A stretch of DNA of 16,362 bases from SCGC-AAA471-B05 sp032249055 (GTDB lineage: Archaea; Thermoproteota; Thermoprotei; Gearchaeales; Gearchaeaceae): assembly GCA_032249055.1 (NCBI GenBank), contig JAVVGP010000012.1:1-16362 (forward strand), given 5' to 3'. The notes under the pieces are model-generated. The model made no database searches. It was not told where the DNA came from and saw nothing but the letters and a program-made list of their open reading frames with translations. Of this stretch, positions 1 to 8,743 are shown piece after piece. How positions within the stretch are numbered: the stretch's first letter is position 1; each line of letters opens with the position of its first letter. Position numbers and translations under genes: made by a program.

Positions 1-679
1 CCTCAAATTCCCTTGCTGTTAAATATTTAGGATTATCCACACCATATTTTTCAAGGAATTCACACATCGATTTATAACATTCAGTAATTAGCTCTCTTAA
101 TCCAGAAACCTCTTTCGAATACTTTTCTGCTATATCAGTTATAATTTCTTCCAACTCCTTTCTTGCTTTTATTCCCATATCTATTTTGCCTTTTTCAACC
201 CTTTGATAATGAAATTTAATACCTAAAGAATATATTAAAGATGCAACTGTAATTACTAAAGCAAACAACAAGATAAAAGTTAATAATGTTGTTATTTCAA
301 AAATATAGGGAGGAGGACTTTTTACTGCTCCGCTTTCAGATGGTGGAGAAGAAAATCTTGCTAAAAAGAATACTGAATAAAAGAAACCAAGTACTAAAAT
401 CGTTCTTAAAATAGCCATTTTTATGTTATCTCTTTCAAGATACAAAATTAAACCTACCATTGCAGTTATTACAATTAATACAATCAAATAAGCATTCTCA
501 TTATATCTTTCTTCATAAAAGAGGCCTGTCTCATTTTTCATAGGAGATGTGTAATTTGTTTTAACAACGTGAAATTCTGGAAATTTAAGATTACTTATAT
601 TTATAACTTCATAATATAAACTTATTATTGAAAAAATAAAAATAACAAGAAAAATTAAAATTAATATTTTATTGTTCAT
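1..679 (-). CDS. Membrane protein with C-terminal DUF4129-like domain (partial, 3' end outside window)
   Basis: I translated this by hand from the ATG at 679-677; the frame stays open to the window edge, about 226 codons. The N-terminus is MNNKILILIFLVIFIFS, a signal-anchor-like TM. A short polar, probably extracytoplasmic segment follows (about residues 20-56), then TM2 (about 57-76) and TM3 (about 87-105). A Pro/Ser-rich loop leads to TM4 (about 123-142) and then a cytosolic helical region. That region ends ITECYKSMCEFLEKYG followed by NPKYLTAREFE. The pattern of CY..M, a glycine, then LT.REF is the hallmark of DUF4129, a domain usually found at the end of membrane proteins near MoxR ATPase, DUF58 and transglutaminase genes. 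The start codon overlaps the stop of the upstream M6 protease gene in an ATGA motif, so the two are probably translationally coupled. Function is unknown. The DUF4129 assignment comes from motif memory and the C-terminus is not visible. Confidence 0.75.
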   Translation of the reverse strand, partial: MNNKILILIFLVIFIFSIISLYYEVINISNLKFPEFHVVKTNYTSPMKNETGLFYEERYNENAYLIVLIVITAMVGLILYLERDNIKMAILRTILVLGFFYSVFFLARFSSPPSESGAVKSPPPYIFEITTLLTFILLFALVITVASLIYSLGIKFHYQRVEKGKIDMGIKARKELEEIITDIAEKYSKEVSGLRELITECYKSMCEFLEKYGVDNPKYLTAREFE

Positions 680-3468
680 ATTTTATTTTTTAATTTTAAA
701 AATAAAAATAAAATAATAAAAGCAACAATTAATATTAAATAAGTAAATAAATTAACCAGATGAAAATTATCAATTTTTCCCTCAATTAAATTAAAACCAT
801 TTACCATAATTTTATAGTCTACATTATTGTATATAAAATAATCATCAATTTCAAGATAATAAAATCCCTCTGCTTCTTTTAATTGATTATTATTAATGAA
901 AATTTTAGCGTTGTGAACAAAGGAATTATCTGAAGCATAAAATACCTTTACTATATATCTGGTTTTAAAAGGATAATTCTCAATATGCATTTCATAAATA
1001 ATTTTATCAAATATGATCGTTTTTCCATTTTCTTTATCTTCAAAACTTGTTATATTTGTAGCTGAAATTATCTTTTCAACTTTGACATAAACTTTTCCTA
1101 TTTTATTTGAAGTTAATTCAATATAAAATTTACCCTTTTCAGCATCAAATTTTGCTTCTAATCCATTAACTATTACAAGAGAATCTTTTTCTAAACTCTT
1201 CAATACCCCATAATAATATTCGAAAGCATAAACTATATCTAAATATATTCTAGCATTTGAATTAACTTCATATCTTTCATTTTCTGTTTCATACTTAAGA
1301 ACTATTAACTTGTTGAAAATTACCGATATTGTTTTGTTAAAATGCTTTGTTATATTTATGTTTCCCCAAGTTATTTCAATTATTTCATACTTTAGAAGAG
1401 TTATATTTCCAGGATTTTCAACTTTTAGTATATAAGAATCAAAATGAAACGGAAGATTTTGAATTTTATCTTTAAACTTTACTTTTACGATAGCATCCTT
1501 TACTATTCTATTATCATATTCACTTTTTACTACAATTTTAACCTCAGCATATTCTTGTTTATGGTCGACCATCACAACATCTGGCTTTTCAACAATCAAT
1601 CTATCCCAAATTAATTCAGGTTCCTCTTTAATTAACACATAATTTATATTGTACTTATTATCTATAACATTAAAAGACAAATTAACTTTTGAAGGAATTT
1701 CAGGAGACATGATGGCTACCCAATAATAACCATATTCGTATTTAGCTTGTATACCGTTTACTTTTACTATTCCATCAAATTCAGATTTATCATAATAATA
1801 TCTTAGCTTAAATTTAACAAGAACTTGGGAACCTAAATTGAATCTTCCTTTTAAAGGAGAAATATCATAAACCTCTATCGCATCCCATATTATTTTTAGT
1901 GGAGAAGCATTAAACAAAACAGAAACTTCATTATATTTTAAGTCTGTAACTGTATAGTATTCCTCTCCTAATTTAACTCCCTTTACAAGAAAATATGATA
2001 TGCCTTTATTGTTTGTTTTTGAATATAGAGAATTGTTTAATATTACTGTAATATTTTGTACAGGATTTCCTAAGTAGTCTTTGACATGAGCTGTAATATT
2101 TGCATAAGAATTAAAGGATATTCTAACATCTTCTGTACTTAATTGAACATTATATCTTTTGCTAGAATAATATATGCCTATTAAGAATCCTTCACTACTT
2201 TTCCTTATAATATTAACTGAAAGGTTATTATCTACAAACTTATCATCTACTTTAAAATACGCATCATTTAAAGTACTTGTTAAAGGTCTTGAATCAATTA
2301 ATTGAAAAGGCCCTTCGCCGCTACCCTTTGTTTCATCAACGTAATAAATTAGCACACCTTCATTAGGTAAAAATGAATCAAAACCTAATTTTGTTCTACT
2401 CTCAACTACGTAATAATTGGTATCAGTGATTTTTATTTTTACCAAATAATATCCTTTGCTTAATAACTCATGGAATTTAACTTCTTCTTTTGTAACAGTT
2501 TCTAAATTAACATTTAATACTTGCTCATCCTTTATCCATCCTAAAAAATATTTCAATAAAGCATTCATATGAGCTGGACTTGATCCTAAAGTATCGCCGT
2601 TTAGGAAACCTATATCCATTAAATCCCATACTCCCATTTTACTTTCAAAAGTTCCATACATATAAAGATCAGGTAAACCTAACGCATGACCAAATTCATG
2701 AACATAAATTCCGAAGAAATCATATTGTGAAACTACACTTATAGATACGTATACTTTTCCATCATTTGTATAAATCTCCCACTCACCTATACTAGAAAAA
2801 CTCCATATATCGCTACTATTATTTGTTATTGCCTCGTTTCGTCCTGCATGAATTATAAGAATTCTTTCATAAAGTTTGAAGTTAACATAATTGTCAACCT
2901 TATCTATTATTTCTCTTATAAACTGAGCTCTATAACAATCAACATTACTACCACAAGGAGAACCATAATAAGTAGAATTCTTATTCATCAAAACAATATC
3001 ATTATAAACTGAAAAATTCAAATACGTAAGATTAAAGGATACTTCTCTATAATATTTATCCATCTTATTTAAAATTTCATAAATTTCATCATCTGTCTTT
3101 TTGAATTTAATATTTGGAAATTCTACCTTTATAACCAATACCTTTTGTTCACCAATTGCTGGATGTTTTAATGGAACTATAAATTTAGGATAATTTAATG
3201 GAGCTTGTTCAATTATTTGATTAACTATAAAAACATCATTATTTAAAAATCCTATAGCTTTAATATATGATAAATCTTTTAGATCCGATTTTGTTTCAAC
3301 TTTTATAATTCTTCCATCATTTAAACTTATATAATATTCTTTCTTATTGCTAACAATTACATTCAAATATCCTTCAATATATGTTTCATTTTTTGCATAT
3401 ATTTCCTGTAAATTAATAATTAAAAAATATATAAAAAATAAAGCAATAAATAACAAAATCTTTTTCAT
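676..3468 (-). CDS. Secreted, C-terminally anchored M6-family (immune inhibitor A-like) metalloprotease
   Basis: A 930-residue surface protease. Residues 1-25 are a signal peptide or signal anchor. The catalytic domain (about 95-440) carries the zinc motif HEFGHALGLPD at 257-267: His257 and His261 are ligands, Glu258 is the catalytic base, and Asp267 sits at the third-ligand position. It is followed by a Met-turn-like GVWDLMD at 279-285. This arrangement, with LPDLY after the motif, is typical of M6 peptidases. Cys172 and Cys178 could form a disulfide. After about residue 440 the protein is beta-rich. It begins with a carboxypeptidase-regulatory/Ig-like module (about 445-520: GNPV then NKG), continues with more sandwich-like repeats, and ends in one TM helix (about 905-926) and a short KLKNKI tail. 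It is therefore probably tethered with the protease domain outside the cell. ATGA overlaps join it to the genes on both sides. Substrate is unknown. Confidence 0.9.
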   Translation of the reverse strand: MKKILLFIALFFIYFLIINLQEIYAKNETYIEGYLNVIVSNKKEYYISLNDGRIIKVETKSDLKDLSYIKAIGFLNNDVFIVNQIIEQAPLNYPKFIVPLKHPAIGEQKVLVIKVEFPNIKFKKTDDEIYEILNKMDKYYREVSFNLTYLNFSVYNDIVLMNKNSTYYGSPCGSNVDCYRAQFIREIIDKVDNYVNFKLYERILIIHAGRNEAITNNSSDIWSFSSIGEWEIYTNDGKVYVSISVVSQYDFFGIYVHEFGHALGLPDLYMYGTFESKMGVWDLMDIGFLNGDTLGSSPAHMNALLKYFLGWIKDEQVLNVNLETVTKEEVKFHELLSKGYYLVKIKITDTNYYVVESRTKLGFDSFLPNEGVLIYYVDETKGSGEGPFQLIDSRPLTSTLNDAYFKVDDKFVDNNLSVNIIRKSSEGFLIGIYYSSKRYNVQLSTEDVRISFNSYANITAHVKDYLGNPVQNITVILNNSLYSKTNNKGISYFLVKGVKLGEEYYTVTDLKYNEVSVLFNASPLKIIWDAIEVYDISPLKGRFNLGSQVLVKFKLRYYYDKSEFDGIVKVNGIQAKYEYGYYWVAIMSPEIPSKVNLSFNVIDNKYNINYVLIKEEPELIWDRLIVEKPDVVMVDHKQEYAEVKIVVKSEYDNRIVKDAIVKVKFKDKIQNLPFHFDSYILKVENPGNITLLKYEIIEITWGNINITKHFNKTISVIFNKLIVLKYETENERYEVNSNARIYLDIVYAFEYYYGVLKSLEKDSLVIVNGLEAKFDAEKGKFYIELTSNKIGKVYVKVEKIISATNITSFEDKENGKTIIFDKIIYEMHIENYPFKTRYIVKVFYASDNSFVHNAKIFINNNQLKEAEGFYYLEIDDYFIYNNVDYKIMVNGFNLIEGKIDNFHLVNLFTYLILIVAFIILFLFLKLKNKI

Positions 3469-4250
3469 ATTCTTCTTAAATATTTAATTTTAGGAAAAGT
3501 TAAAATTTCATAATCAACTACAATAGGTATCATTTCATCAATATCTATAATTTTTAAGAAAGGCGATAATAATTCTTCCTTTGGTATAAGGTTTATCTCC
3601 GTTCCTTGAGCATAATAAGAAATCGCTGGCAAAACAAGAATTCTTTTATTTTTATACTTTCCATAAAGGAAACATTTAACCTTTGTTTTTGCTCCTACCT
3701 CGCTATATAAACCTATTGAAGGATGTTCATGAGCTAGAATTAAAAAATTAGCTTTATCTATTAAATCTTTGCTTGGTATTTCTTCTCCGTGGAACATTAA
3801 ATAATCATTAATAATTAATTCTTGCCTATAAACCTTCAAATTTAAAGATTTAGCAAATCCATCAACATAGTTATCATGATTACCTTTAACAAGAATCATT
3901 TCAATTTCTCTTTTGAATATGTTATTTCTTGTATAATATACAAAGTCAAAAAGCTCATCGATTTCTTCTTTAGCTATTTCATCAAATTCGTTTTTAATAT
4001 CTCCTAAAATTATCATTCTTTGAATTTTATCCCTTCCTATTTTTTTAACTGCCTTTTCTATTTGCTTAAGAATATTGCTTAGGTTTAATTTTGGTAGATA
4101 AACTCCTTCTTTAGCTGAAACTCCTTCGAAACCTAGATGTAAATCTCCGAGAACTAAAGCATTAAGACTTTTTATAAATACTAAATAACAATCTTCAATG
4201 AACTGAATATCCTTTAATTCATCTTCCATAGGTAGCAACAAATTCTCCAT
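3465..4250 (-). CDS. Calcineurin-like metallophosphoesterase, COG1407 / PdeM-like
   Basis: A cytosolic phosphoesterase of 261 residues with the two-metal motif set in order: GDLHLG (35-40), GDIKNEF (83-89), GNHDNY (123-128), HGE (154-156) and HEH (174-176). This set, especially the early GDLHLG and the GD.K.EF block, fits COG1407 (ICC-like phosphoesterases), the family of bacterial PdeM, which is encoded beside Lhr helicases in ligase-associated DNA repair loci. Here an lhr gene lies just upstream, with one gene between. Substrate is unknown; the family is predicted to act on DNA ends or nucleotides. The ATG at 4250 gives a 32-bp overlap with the end of the PEBP gene. Met8 (4229-4227) would reduce this to 11 bp, and neither start has a Shine-Dalgarno, so either is possible. 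Its TGA overlaps the protease ATG (ATGA). Confidence 0.88.
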   Translation of the reverse strand: MENLLLPMEDELKDIQFIEDCYLVFIKSLNALVLGDLHLGFEGVSAKEGVYLPKLNLSNILKQIEKAVKKIGRDKIQRMIILGDIKNEFDEIAKEEIDELFDFVYYTRNNIFKREIEMILVKGNHDNYVDGFAKSLNLKVYRQELIINDYLMFHGEEIPSKDLIDKANFLILAHEHPSIGLYSEVGAKTKVKCFLYGKYKNKRILVLPAISYYAQGTEINLIPKEELLSPFLKIIDIDEMIPIVVDYEILTFPKIKYLRRI

Positions 4251-4785
4251 AAGCTATAACATGATTACTGATCTTATTAATAATACTTTTAACTTTTGCT
4301 CCTTCAGCTAATCCTGTAAATGTATCTAATGCATATATTCTAAAAACATATCTATGTTTTCCTATGCTAGGACAAGGTCCATTGTAGCCTATTTTTCCAA
4401 AATCATTAATTCCTTGTTTAGCAAAATACAGCTTACCTTCTTTAGGTATATTTTCAGGAATCTCTTTAACAATTGAAGGGATATCATAAATAAGCCAATG
4501 AATAAAATTTTTCTTTGGAGCATCGATATCAAAAACAATAATTATAAAGCTAACAGTATTTGCTGGATAATTTTCCCATTTAAGCGGTGGAGAAATATCT
4601 TCACCGTCGCATGTATATTTAACAGGTATCTCATTTAAGAATGCTGGGCTATATATATTAATTGTTTTATTTAATCCTTGAATAGGCTGATCAAGTAAAG
4701 AGACTGAAGATGTTGAAAAATAATATAAAATTGCAGAAAGAATTATGAGCCCAACAATTACTATAAGCATGATTTTCTTTTTCAC
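4219..4785 (-). CDS. PEBP / YbhB-YbcL family protein with N-terminal membrane anchor
   Basis: A phosphatidylethanolamine-binding-protein fold of 188 residues. Residues 5-23 are a hydrophobic signal anchor, so the PEBP domain (about 42-188) is probably extracytoplasmic. The conserved anion-pocket motifs are all present: CDGEDISPPL (59-68), DIDAP (86-90), HW (96-97), and GPCPSIGKHRY (136-146) followed by F.IYALDT. Archaeal and bacterial members bind small anionic ligands, and some inhibit serine proteases; no specific ligand can be read here. It is the first gene of the overlapping cluster that continues into the phosphoesterase, M6 protease and DUF4129 protein. Its start is supported by an AT-rich TATA-like element about 30 bp upstream. 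Being exported, it may belong functionally with the surface protease rather than with the cytosolic phosphoesterase; that is inference. Confidence 0.9.
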   Translation of the reverse strand: MKKKIMLIVIVGLIILSAILYYFSTSSVSLLDQPIQGLNKTINIYSPAFLNEIPVKYTCDGEDISPPLKWENYPANTVSFIIIVFDIDAPKKNFIHWLIYDIPSIVKEIPENIPKEGKLYFAKQGINDFGKIGYNGPCPSIGKHRYVFRIYALDTFTGLAEGAKVKSIINKISNHVIAYGEFVATYGR

Positions 4786-4810
4786 AATAAATAAATGTAA
4801 GGAATAGGAT

Positions 4811-4822
4811 TTTTATTTTAAC
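4811..4822 (-). promoter_or_regulatory. TATA-like box for the PEBP-phosphoesterase-protease cluster
   Basis: On the minus strand this reads GTTAAAATAAAA. It is centred about 31 bp before the ATG at 4785, the spacing expected for a leaderless archaeal transcript. The composition is AT-rich throughout, so this rests on position more than on sequence. Confidence 0.45.
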
Positions 4823-4920
4823 CATAAATTGTTTAATTAATTTAAAGCTTATATAATATTAGAATCTAAACTAAGCAATTTACTTTTTCCAAATTTTCAT
4901 TAATTTTTAGAAGAATTTGT

Positions 4921-4940
4921 TTCTTAAAAAATATTAAGAA
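4921..4940 (-). terminator. Possible transcription end after lhr: short inverted repeat with T-run
   Basis: A 7-bp perfect inverted repeat (ttcttaa / ttaagaa, 6-base spacer) overlaps the lhr stop codon. On the coding strand the spacer and arms form an AT stretch with six consecutive T. Archaeal termination relies mostly on T-rich tracts, so the T-run is the better evidence. The weak AT-only stem may be chance. Confidence 0.3.
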
Positions 4941-7579
4941 GAAATTTTCAAGTTAATAACCTCTTCTTTACTTAATCCGATTTTCTTTAATATTGCTTCA
5001 TGGAGGTCTCTTAATCTTTTTCTTCTATCTTTCATTAATACAATATCAGCCTCACCAAAAGTAATTAATATATGAGAAAATGGTGAAGGTAAAGGAGTCT
5101 TTATAAATTCAACTTCAATTTCCTTCTTTCTTATTTTATCCAATACAAGTTTAGCCTTAGGTAAATCCATAACATCTTCTAAAATCTCTCTATATGTTTC
5201 CTCTATTATAGGAAATTTAGGATCAATTTCTTCGCATGCTTCCAATAGTACTTGGGAATTAATTTGTTGTTTAGATACGCTTATCTTATGACCTTTATAA
5301 TTTCTTAAAACTAAAAAACTTCTTGTAGAATTATGCCTGAATTTTCTTTTCATAAGCTCAGTATATTTTATATATTGAATAAGAAGATCCTCAACATTTT
5401 CTTCAAAAATTGTTCTAAATATTTCTTCGATTGTTCTTTTGTTTATTTTTGAATAAACTTCTTCAGGCAATATTAAAACAAAACCGTTATCATGAACCAT
5501 TGTACCAACATCTACTTCATACTTTTTAGCAATAGTTATCGCAAATATTCTTGAAAGTGCATCATTTGTTCTTCTTCCATATAAAGCATGAAATATTAAA
5601 AGTCTTCTCCCTTCAAGATCCTGCGTTTTTTCTATTAATAGTAACTTATCATTAGGAATAATTTTACAAAATAGATATTGTTCAATAAAGTATGAATGCA
5701 TAGCTTTTTTAGAATTTTCATCTGCGGGAAGCTCATCTAATATATCATAGAAATCCTGGTTATTCTTCAATCTTTCGTATATTTTTCTCCTAAATTCACC
5801 TATTCTTAAAGCTAGATCAAAGTTTAAAGGCAATTGTTCAGAAAACCAAGGAGGAATTGTAGGAGCTTCATTTTCAGTTTTTTCTACATAGCATCTCATT
5901 CCTTTAGCATAACTAAATTTGTATGTTTTTCCTCCTAGAACAAAAACATCTCCTTTTTTCAATCTCATCAAAAATTCTTCTTCAATGTTTCCTATCCATT
6001 TCTTTTCAGGAAGAAGGAAAACATCGACAGCAACTTCATCTGGAATTGTACCTATGTTTAGCATGTATATTGTTCGAACATATTTTCCTCTTCTGCCAAA
6101 CATCATATCAGATTCATCAAACCATATTTTACCATATACTTTTCTATCTTTAAGTTCAACGTAATGCCCAGCTAAATATTTTAATACCTTTATAAAATCT
6201 TCCTTTGATAGATCTTTATAAGGATAAGCTCTTCTAACCAAATTAAAGGCATCATCTACATTCCATTTTTTATTTATAGCCATTCCTACTATATGCTGGG
6301 ATAATACATCTAAACAATTCTTTGGCATATGAAAACTATCAAGCATTCTCTTCTTTGCATAATAAAGCATTACTGAACATTCTATTAGGTCATCTCTATT
6401 CATAACAATTATTCTTCCAACTGAAACATCTCCAAATCTATGACCGCTTCTGCCTATCCTTTGAATTGCTCTTGTAATAGATTTAGGTGAGCCAAGCTGA
6501 ACAACTGTGCTAATATAACCAATATCAATTCCCAATTCTAAACTTGTTGAACATACAACAGCCTTTAATAATCCTTTCTTTAGTCTATCTTCTACATCAA
6601 GTCTTACTATTCTTGAAAGAGAACCATGATGGGCTGCAATATCATCATCTGTATAATTGAACTTTTTCTTTAAGTTAAAAACAACCCTTTCAGTTCCACT
6701 TCTTGTATTTGTAAATATCAAAGTAGTTTTATTTGCCTCAATAATTTTATGAAGCAATTCATATGTTCTTTTTTCTATTTCTTCATCACTTGTATATATT
6801 AGATCATCTGTAGGTGAAAGAACCTTTAAATCATATCCCTTCTCCCATGAAACATCTACTATCCAGCAATCCCTAAATTCTCCATTATTTAAACCTACTA
6901 AGAATTTTGCAGCTTCTTCTAAAGGATGCAAAGTAGCTCCTAAACCTATTCTTATAAATTCCTTGCCGCACAAATCCCTTAATCTTTCCAAAGATAAAGA
7001 CAAATGAACTCCTCTTTTATTATTAGCTAACTCATGAATTTCATCTACAACAACATATTCAACATTTTTGATCTTTTCAGAGAATTTAGGAGAATTTAAA
7101 ATTATTGCCAAACTTTCAGGAGTTGTAACAAGAATGTGCGGAGGCTTTCTGAGCTGTTTTTGTTTTTCATGTGGCGAAACATCTCCTGTTCTTACAGCAA
7201 CACGTATTTCATTTATTTCCTTTCCATCTTTCTTTATCATTTCAGAAATTTCCTTCAATGGTACTTCCAAATTTTTATAAATATCATTATTGAGTGCTTT
7301 AAGAGGAGATACATAAATGCAGTATACTTCATCCTTTAGCTGATTCTTTAGAGCCTTGTCAAATAGCTTGCTGATTATTACAAGAAAGGCACTTAATGTT
7401 TTACCTGATCCTGTTGGGGCTGTTATAAGTAAGTTTTTCCCTTCAGAAATTAATTTAAAAGAATAATATTGAGGAGGTGTTAGATCTTTAAAATTCTCCT
7501 CAAACCATCTTCTAACATAAGGATTTAAACATGATAAGCTTTCTTCTTTTGTGAATGGTCTTAAAGGATAGTAAAACAT
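4934..7579 (-). CDS. lhr: Lhr-core type superfamily 2 DNA/RNA helicase
   Basis: A 3'-5' ATP-dependent nucleic acid helicase of 881 residues, the usual length of an Lhr core without the long bacterial extension. SF2 motifs in order: Walker A APTGSGKT (54-61), YVSPLKAL (89-96), TTPESL (152-157), Walker B DEIH (179-182), GLGATLHPL (212-220), IFTNTRSG (288-295), STSLELGIDIG (344-354) and QRIGRSGHR (373-381). The region after RecA2 has the Lhr-specific winged-helix and beta-bundle blocks: NIGTIPDE (508-515), IEEEF.....GDVF.LGG (532-550) and IPPWFSEQLP, with PSPFSH near the C-terminus. Motif III reads GAT where SAT is usual. Lhr proteins act in DNA repair/recombination or RNA-DNA duplex remodelling. 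The start is supported by a TATA-like box about 28 bp upstream. A PdeM-like phosphoesterase lies two genes downstream. Confidence 0.95.
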   Translation of the reverse strand: MFYYPLRPFTKEESLSCLNPYVRRWFEENFKDLTPPQYYSFKLISEGKNLLITAPTGSGKTLSAFLVIISKLFDKALKNQLKDEVYCIYVSPLKALNNDIYKNLEVPLKEISEMIKKDGKEINEIRVAVRTGDVSPHEKQKQLRKPPHILVTTPESLAIILNSPKFSEKIKNVEYVVVDEIHELANNKRGVHLSLSLERLRDLCGKEFIRIGLGATLHPLEEAAKFLVGLNNGEFRDCWIVDVSWEKGYDLKVLSPTDDLIYTSDEEIEKRTYELLHKIIEANKTTLIFTNTRSGTERVVFNLKKKFNYTDDDIAAHHGSLSRIVRLDVEDRLKKGLLKAVVCSTSLELGIDIGYISTVVQLGSPKSITRAIQRIGRSGHRFGDVSVGRIIVMNRDDLIECSVMLYYAKKRMLDSFHMPKNCLDVLSQHIVGMAINKKWNVDDAFNLVRRAYPYKDLSKEDFIKVLKYLAGHYVELKDRKVYGKIWFDESDMMFGRRGKYVRTIYMLNIGTIPDEVAVDVFLLPEKKWIGNIEEEFLMRLKKGDVFVLGGKTYKFSYAKGMRCYVEKTENEAPTIPPWFSEQLPLNFDLALRIGEFRRKIYERLKNNQDFYDILDELPADENSKKAMHSYFIEQYLFCKIIPNDKLLLIEKTQDLEGRRLLIFHALYGRRTNDALSRIFAITIAKKYEVDVGTMVHDNGFVLILPEEVYSKINKRTIEEIFRTIFEENVEDLLIQYIKYTELMKRKFRHNSTRSFLVLRNYKGHKISVSKQQINSQVLLEACEEIDPKFPIIEETYREILEDVMDLPKAKLVLDKIRKKEIEVEFIKTPLPSPFSHILITFGEADIVLMKDRRKRLRDLHEAILKKIGLSKEEVINLKISS

Positions 7580-7879
7580 TACACTATATTATCTTAAAAA
7601 AGCCTTTTAAAGCTTTTGTGGAAAAACAGGTTATTATACTTTTTATTTAAGCTATTTCATATGTATAGATATTTTCCATTCTTTATTTTATAAGTCTCTG
7701 TAAAGTTATTGTTATCATCATTGTATTTGGTAAAAATGAATAGCCAATCAACTCCCGTTTTACTTTATTGTAGAAGAAATTAAAATATGTTGTAACCTTT
7801 TAAAATATAGATGTTACTTTTTTTGAGGATTGTAGGCTCATTAAATTCTAGCTCTTTCTTGTATTCTTTTATCTAATAA
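7580..7879. other. 300-bp intergenic region between lhr and the phosphoribosyltransferase gene
   Basis: Both flanking genes are on the minus strand, so this holds the 3' end of the phosphoribosyltransferase transcript and the lhr promoter. I found no open frame longer than about 20-30 codons with a plausible start, and no tRNA-like fold. One ATGATGA on the minus strand (near 7713) resembles a C box, but no matching D box follows at a suitable distance. Two adjacent 20-bp blocks (7781-7820) both begin taaaatat and end in cttt or acttt, but they match at only about 12 of 20 positions. Confidence 0.5.
7603..7612 (-). promoter_or_regulatory. TATA box of lhr
   Basis: The minus strand reads CTTTAAAAGG, a good archaeal TATA match, centred about 28 bp before the ATG at 7579. 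It implies a leaderless lhr mRNA. It lies within a 6-bp inverted repeat (aaaagc / gctttt, 7598-7617). Confidence 0.6.
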
Positions 7880-8545
7880 TCAAATGTCATCTGTAGCTTC
7901 TTTTACAATATCTTCTTCAGTTAAGTCATACCAATATTCATAAGCGTCTGCTACAGCAAAGGGATAAATATCTCGAATATTTAAAACAAATATTTTATCG
8001 CATTGATTTTCAAGAAGATCTAAAGCATATTTTGAAGCTGTAGGTGTTGCAATGCTTACATTTTTAGAATATCTTTTAAGCATTTTTAAGGCAACAAGCA
8101 TAGTATATCCTGAAGCTATACCATCATCAACTAAAATTGAATTTTCAGTTTTTTCCAAAATTGTTAGTTCTTTCGGTAATAATTCAAATCTTCTTTTTAT
8201 TTTATTTTTAGTTTCTTCAATACCTTTGTTTATGACTTCTTTGCTTAATCTTAAAAATCTTACAAGACCTTCATTTAGCTCAATATCTCCTTCTATGCTA
8301 ACAGCACCATAGCCTACTTCGGTATTCCAAGGTAAAACAATCTTGGAAACCAAAGCTATCTTAAATTTTAAATTTAAAATTTTGCATAAAGATTTAGCAA
8401 CAGGTATTCCTCCTGCAGGTATGGCATAAACCACTTCATTTCCTTGAATATGATCCTTAATAAAATCAGCTAATTTTTTACCCGCATCATGCCTATCTGT
8501 AAATATGTAGAATTTATTATACAATTTATGATCCGTTATTATCAT
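7880..8545 (-). CDS. Predicted phosphoribosyltransferase, COG1926 family
   Basis: A type I phosphoribosyltransferase-fold protein of 221 residues. The family signature DRHDAGKKLA (17-26) is followed by YAIPAGGIPVA (40-50). A SKIVLPWN..VGYGAVS block (67-83), seen in COG1926 proteins, comes next. The PRPP-binding loop is ILVDDGIASGYT (137-148), with the two acidic residues Asp140 and Asp141. The C-terminus has the family's FAVADAYEYW.DLT segment (196-209). The substrate base is not known for this family. The conserved region begins near residue 14 and the first 13 residues are variable. A TATA-like element (cataaatatgg, 8554-8566) is only about 15 bp before the ATG, so the true start could be slightly downstream, for example the TTG at codon 8. 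The gene is monocistronic and divergent from the coiled-coil membrane protein gene. Confidence 0.88.
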   Translation of the reverse strand: MIITDHKLYNKFYIFTDRHDAGKKLADFIKDHIQGNEVVYAIPAGGIPVAKSLCKILNLKFKIALVSKIVLPWNTEVGYGAVSIEGDIELNEGLVRFLRLSKEVINKGIEETKNKIKRRFELLPKELTILEKTENSILVDDGIASGYTMLVALKMLKRYSKNVSIATPTASKYALDLLENQCDKIFVLNIRDIYPFAVADAYEYWYDLTEEDIVKEATDDI

Positions 8546-8710
8546 TGATTCTAACCATATTTATGAGCTTTCTTGAAGTATTGTTATTCCAAAAATGTTA
8601 TTTTTGCCTTTAGCTTTAAAAAATGAAGTTAATGAAAAAATGAAAGTAAATTCTATAATTAAGCTCTCTAAAATATTTTCAAAAATTAAGAAATTTAATT
8701 TTTTATACAC

Positions 8711-8726
8711 ATAAAATATATAAATT
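8711..8726 (+). promoter_or_regulatory. TATA box of the two-TM coiled-coil gene
   Basis: ataaaatatataaatt, centred about 26 bp before the ATG at 8744, is a strong archaeal TATA match and implies a nearly leaderless mRNA. Confidence 0.6.
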
Positions 8727-8743
8727 AAATACTAAATAAAAAT

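Noticed and set aside
5919..6164. Plus-strand open frames of about 76-81 codons inside lhr
   Set aside because: They lie entirely within the well-supported lhr coding sequence, in antisense, with no recognisable product.
7700..7730. ATGATGA on the minus strand as a possible C box of a C/D sRNA
   Set aside because: No CUGA D box or internal C'/D' pair follows at the spacing needed.
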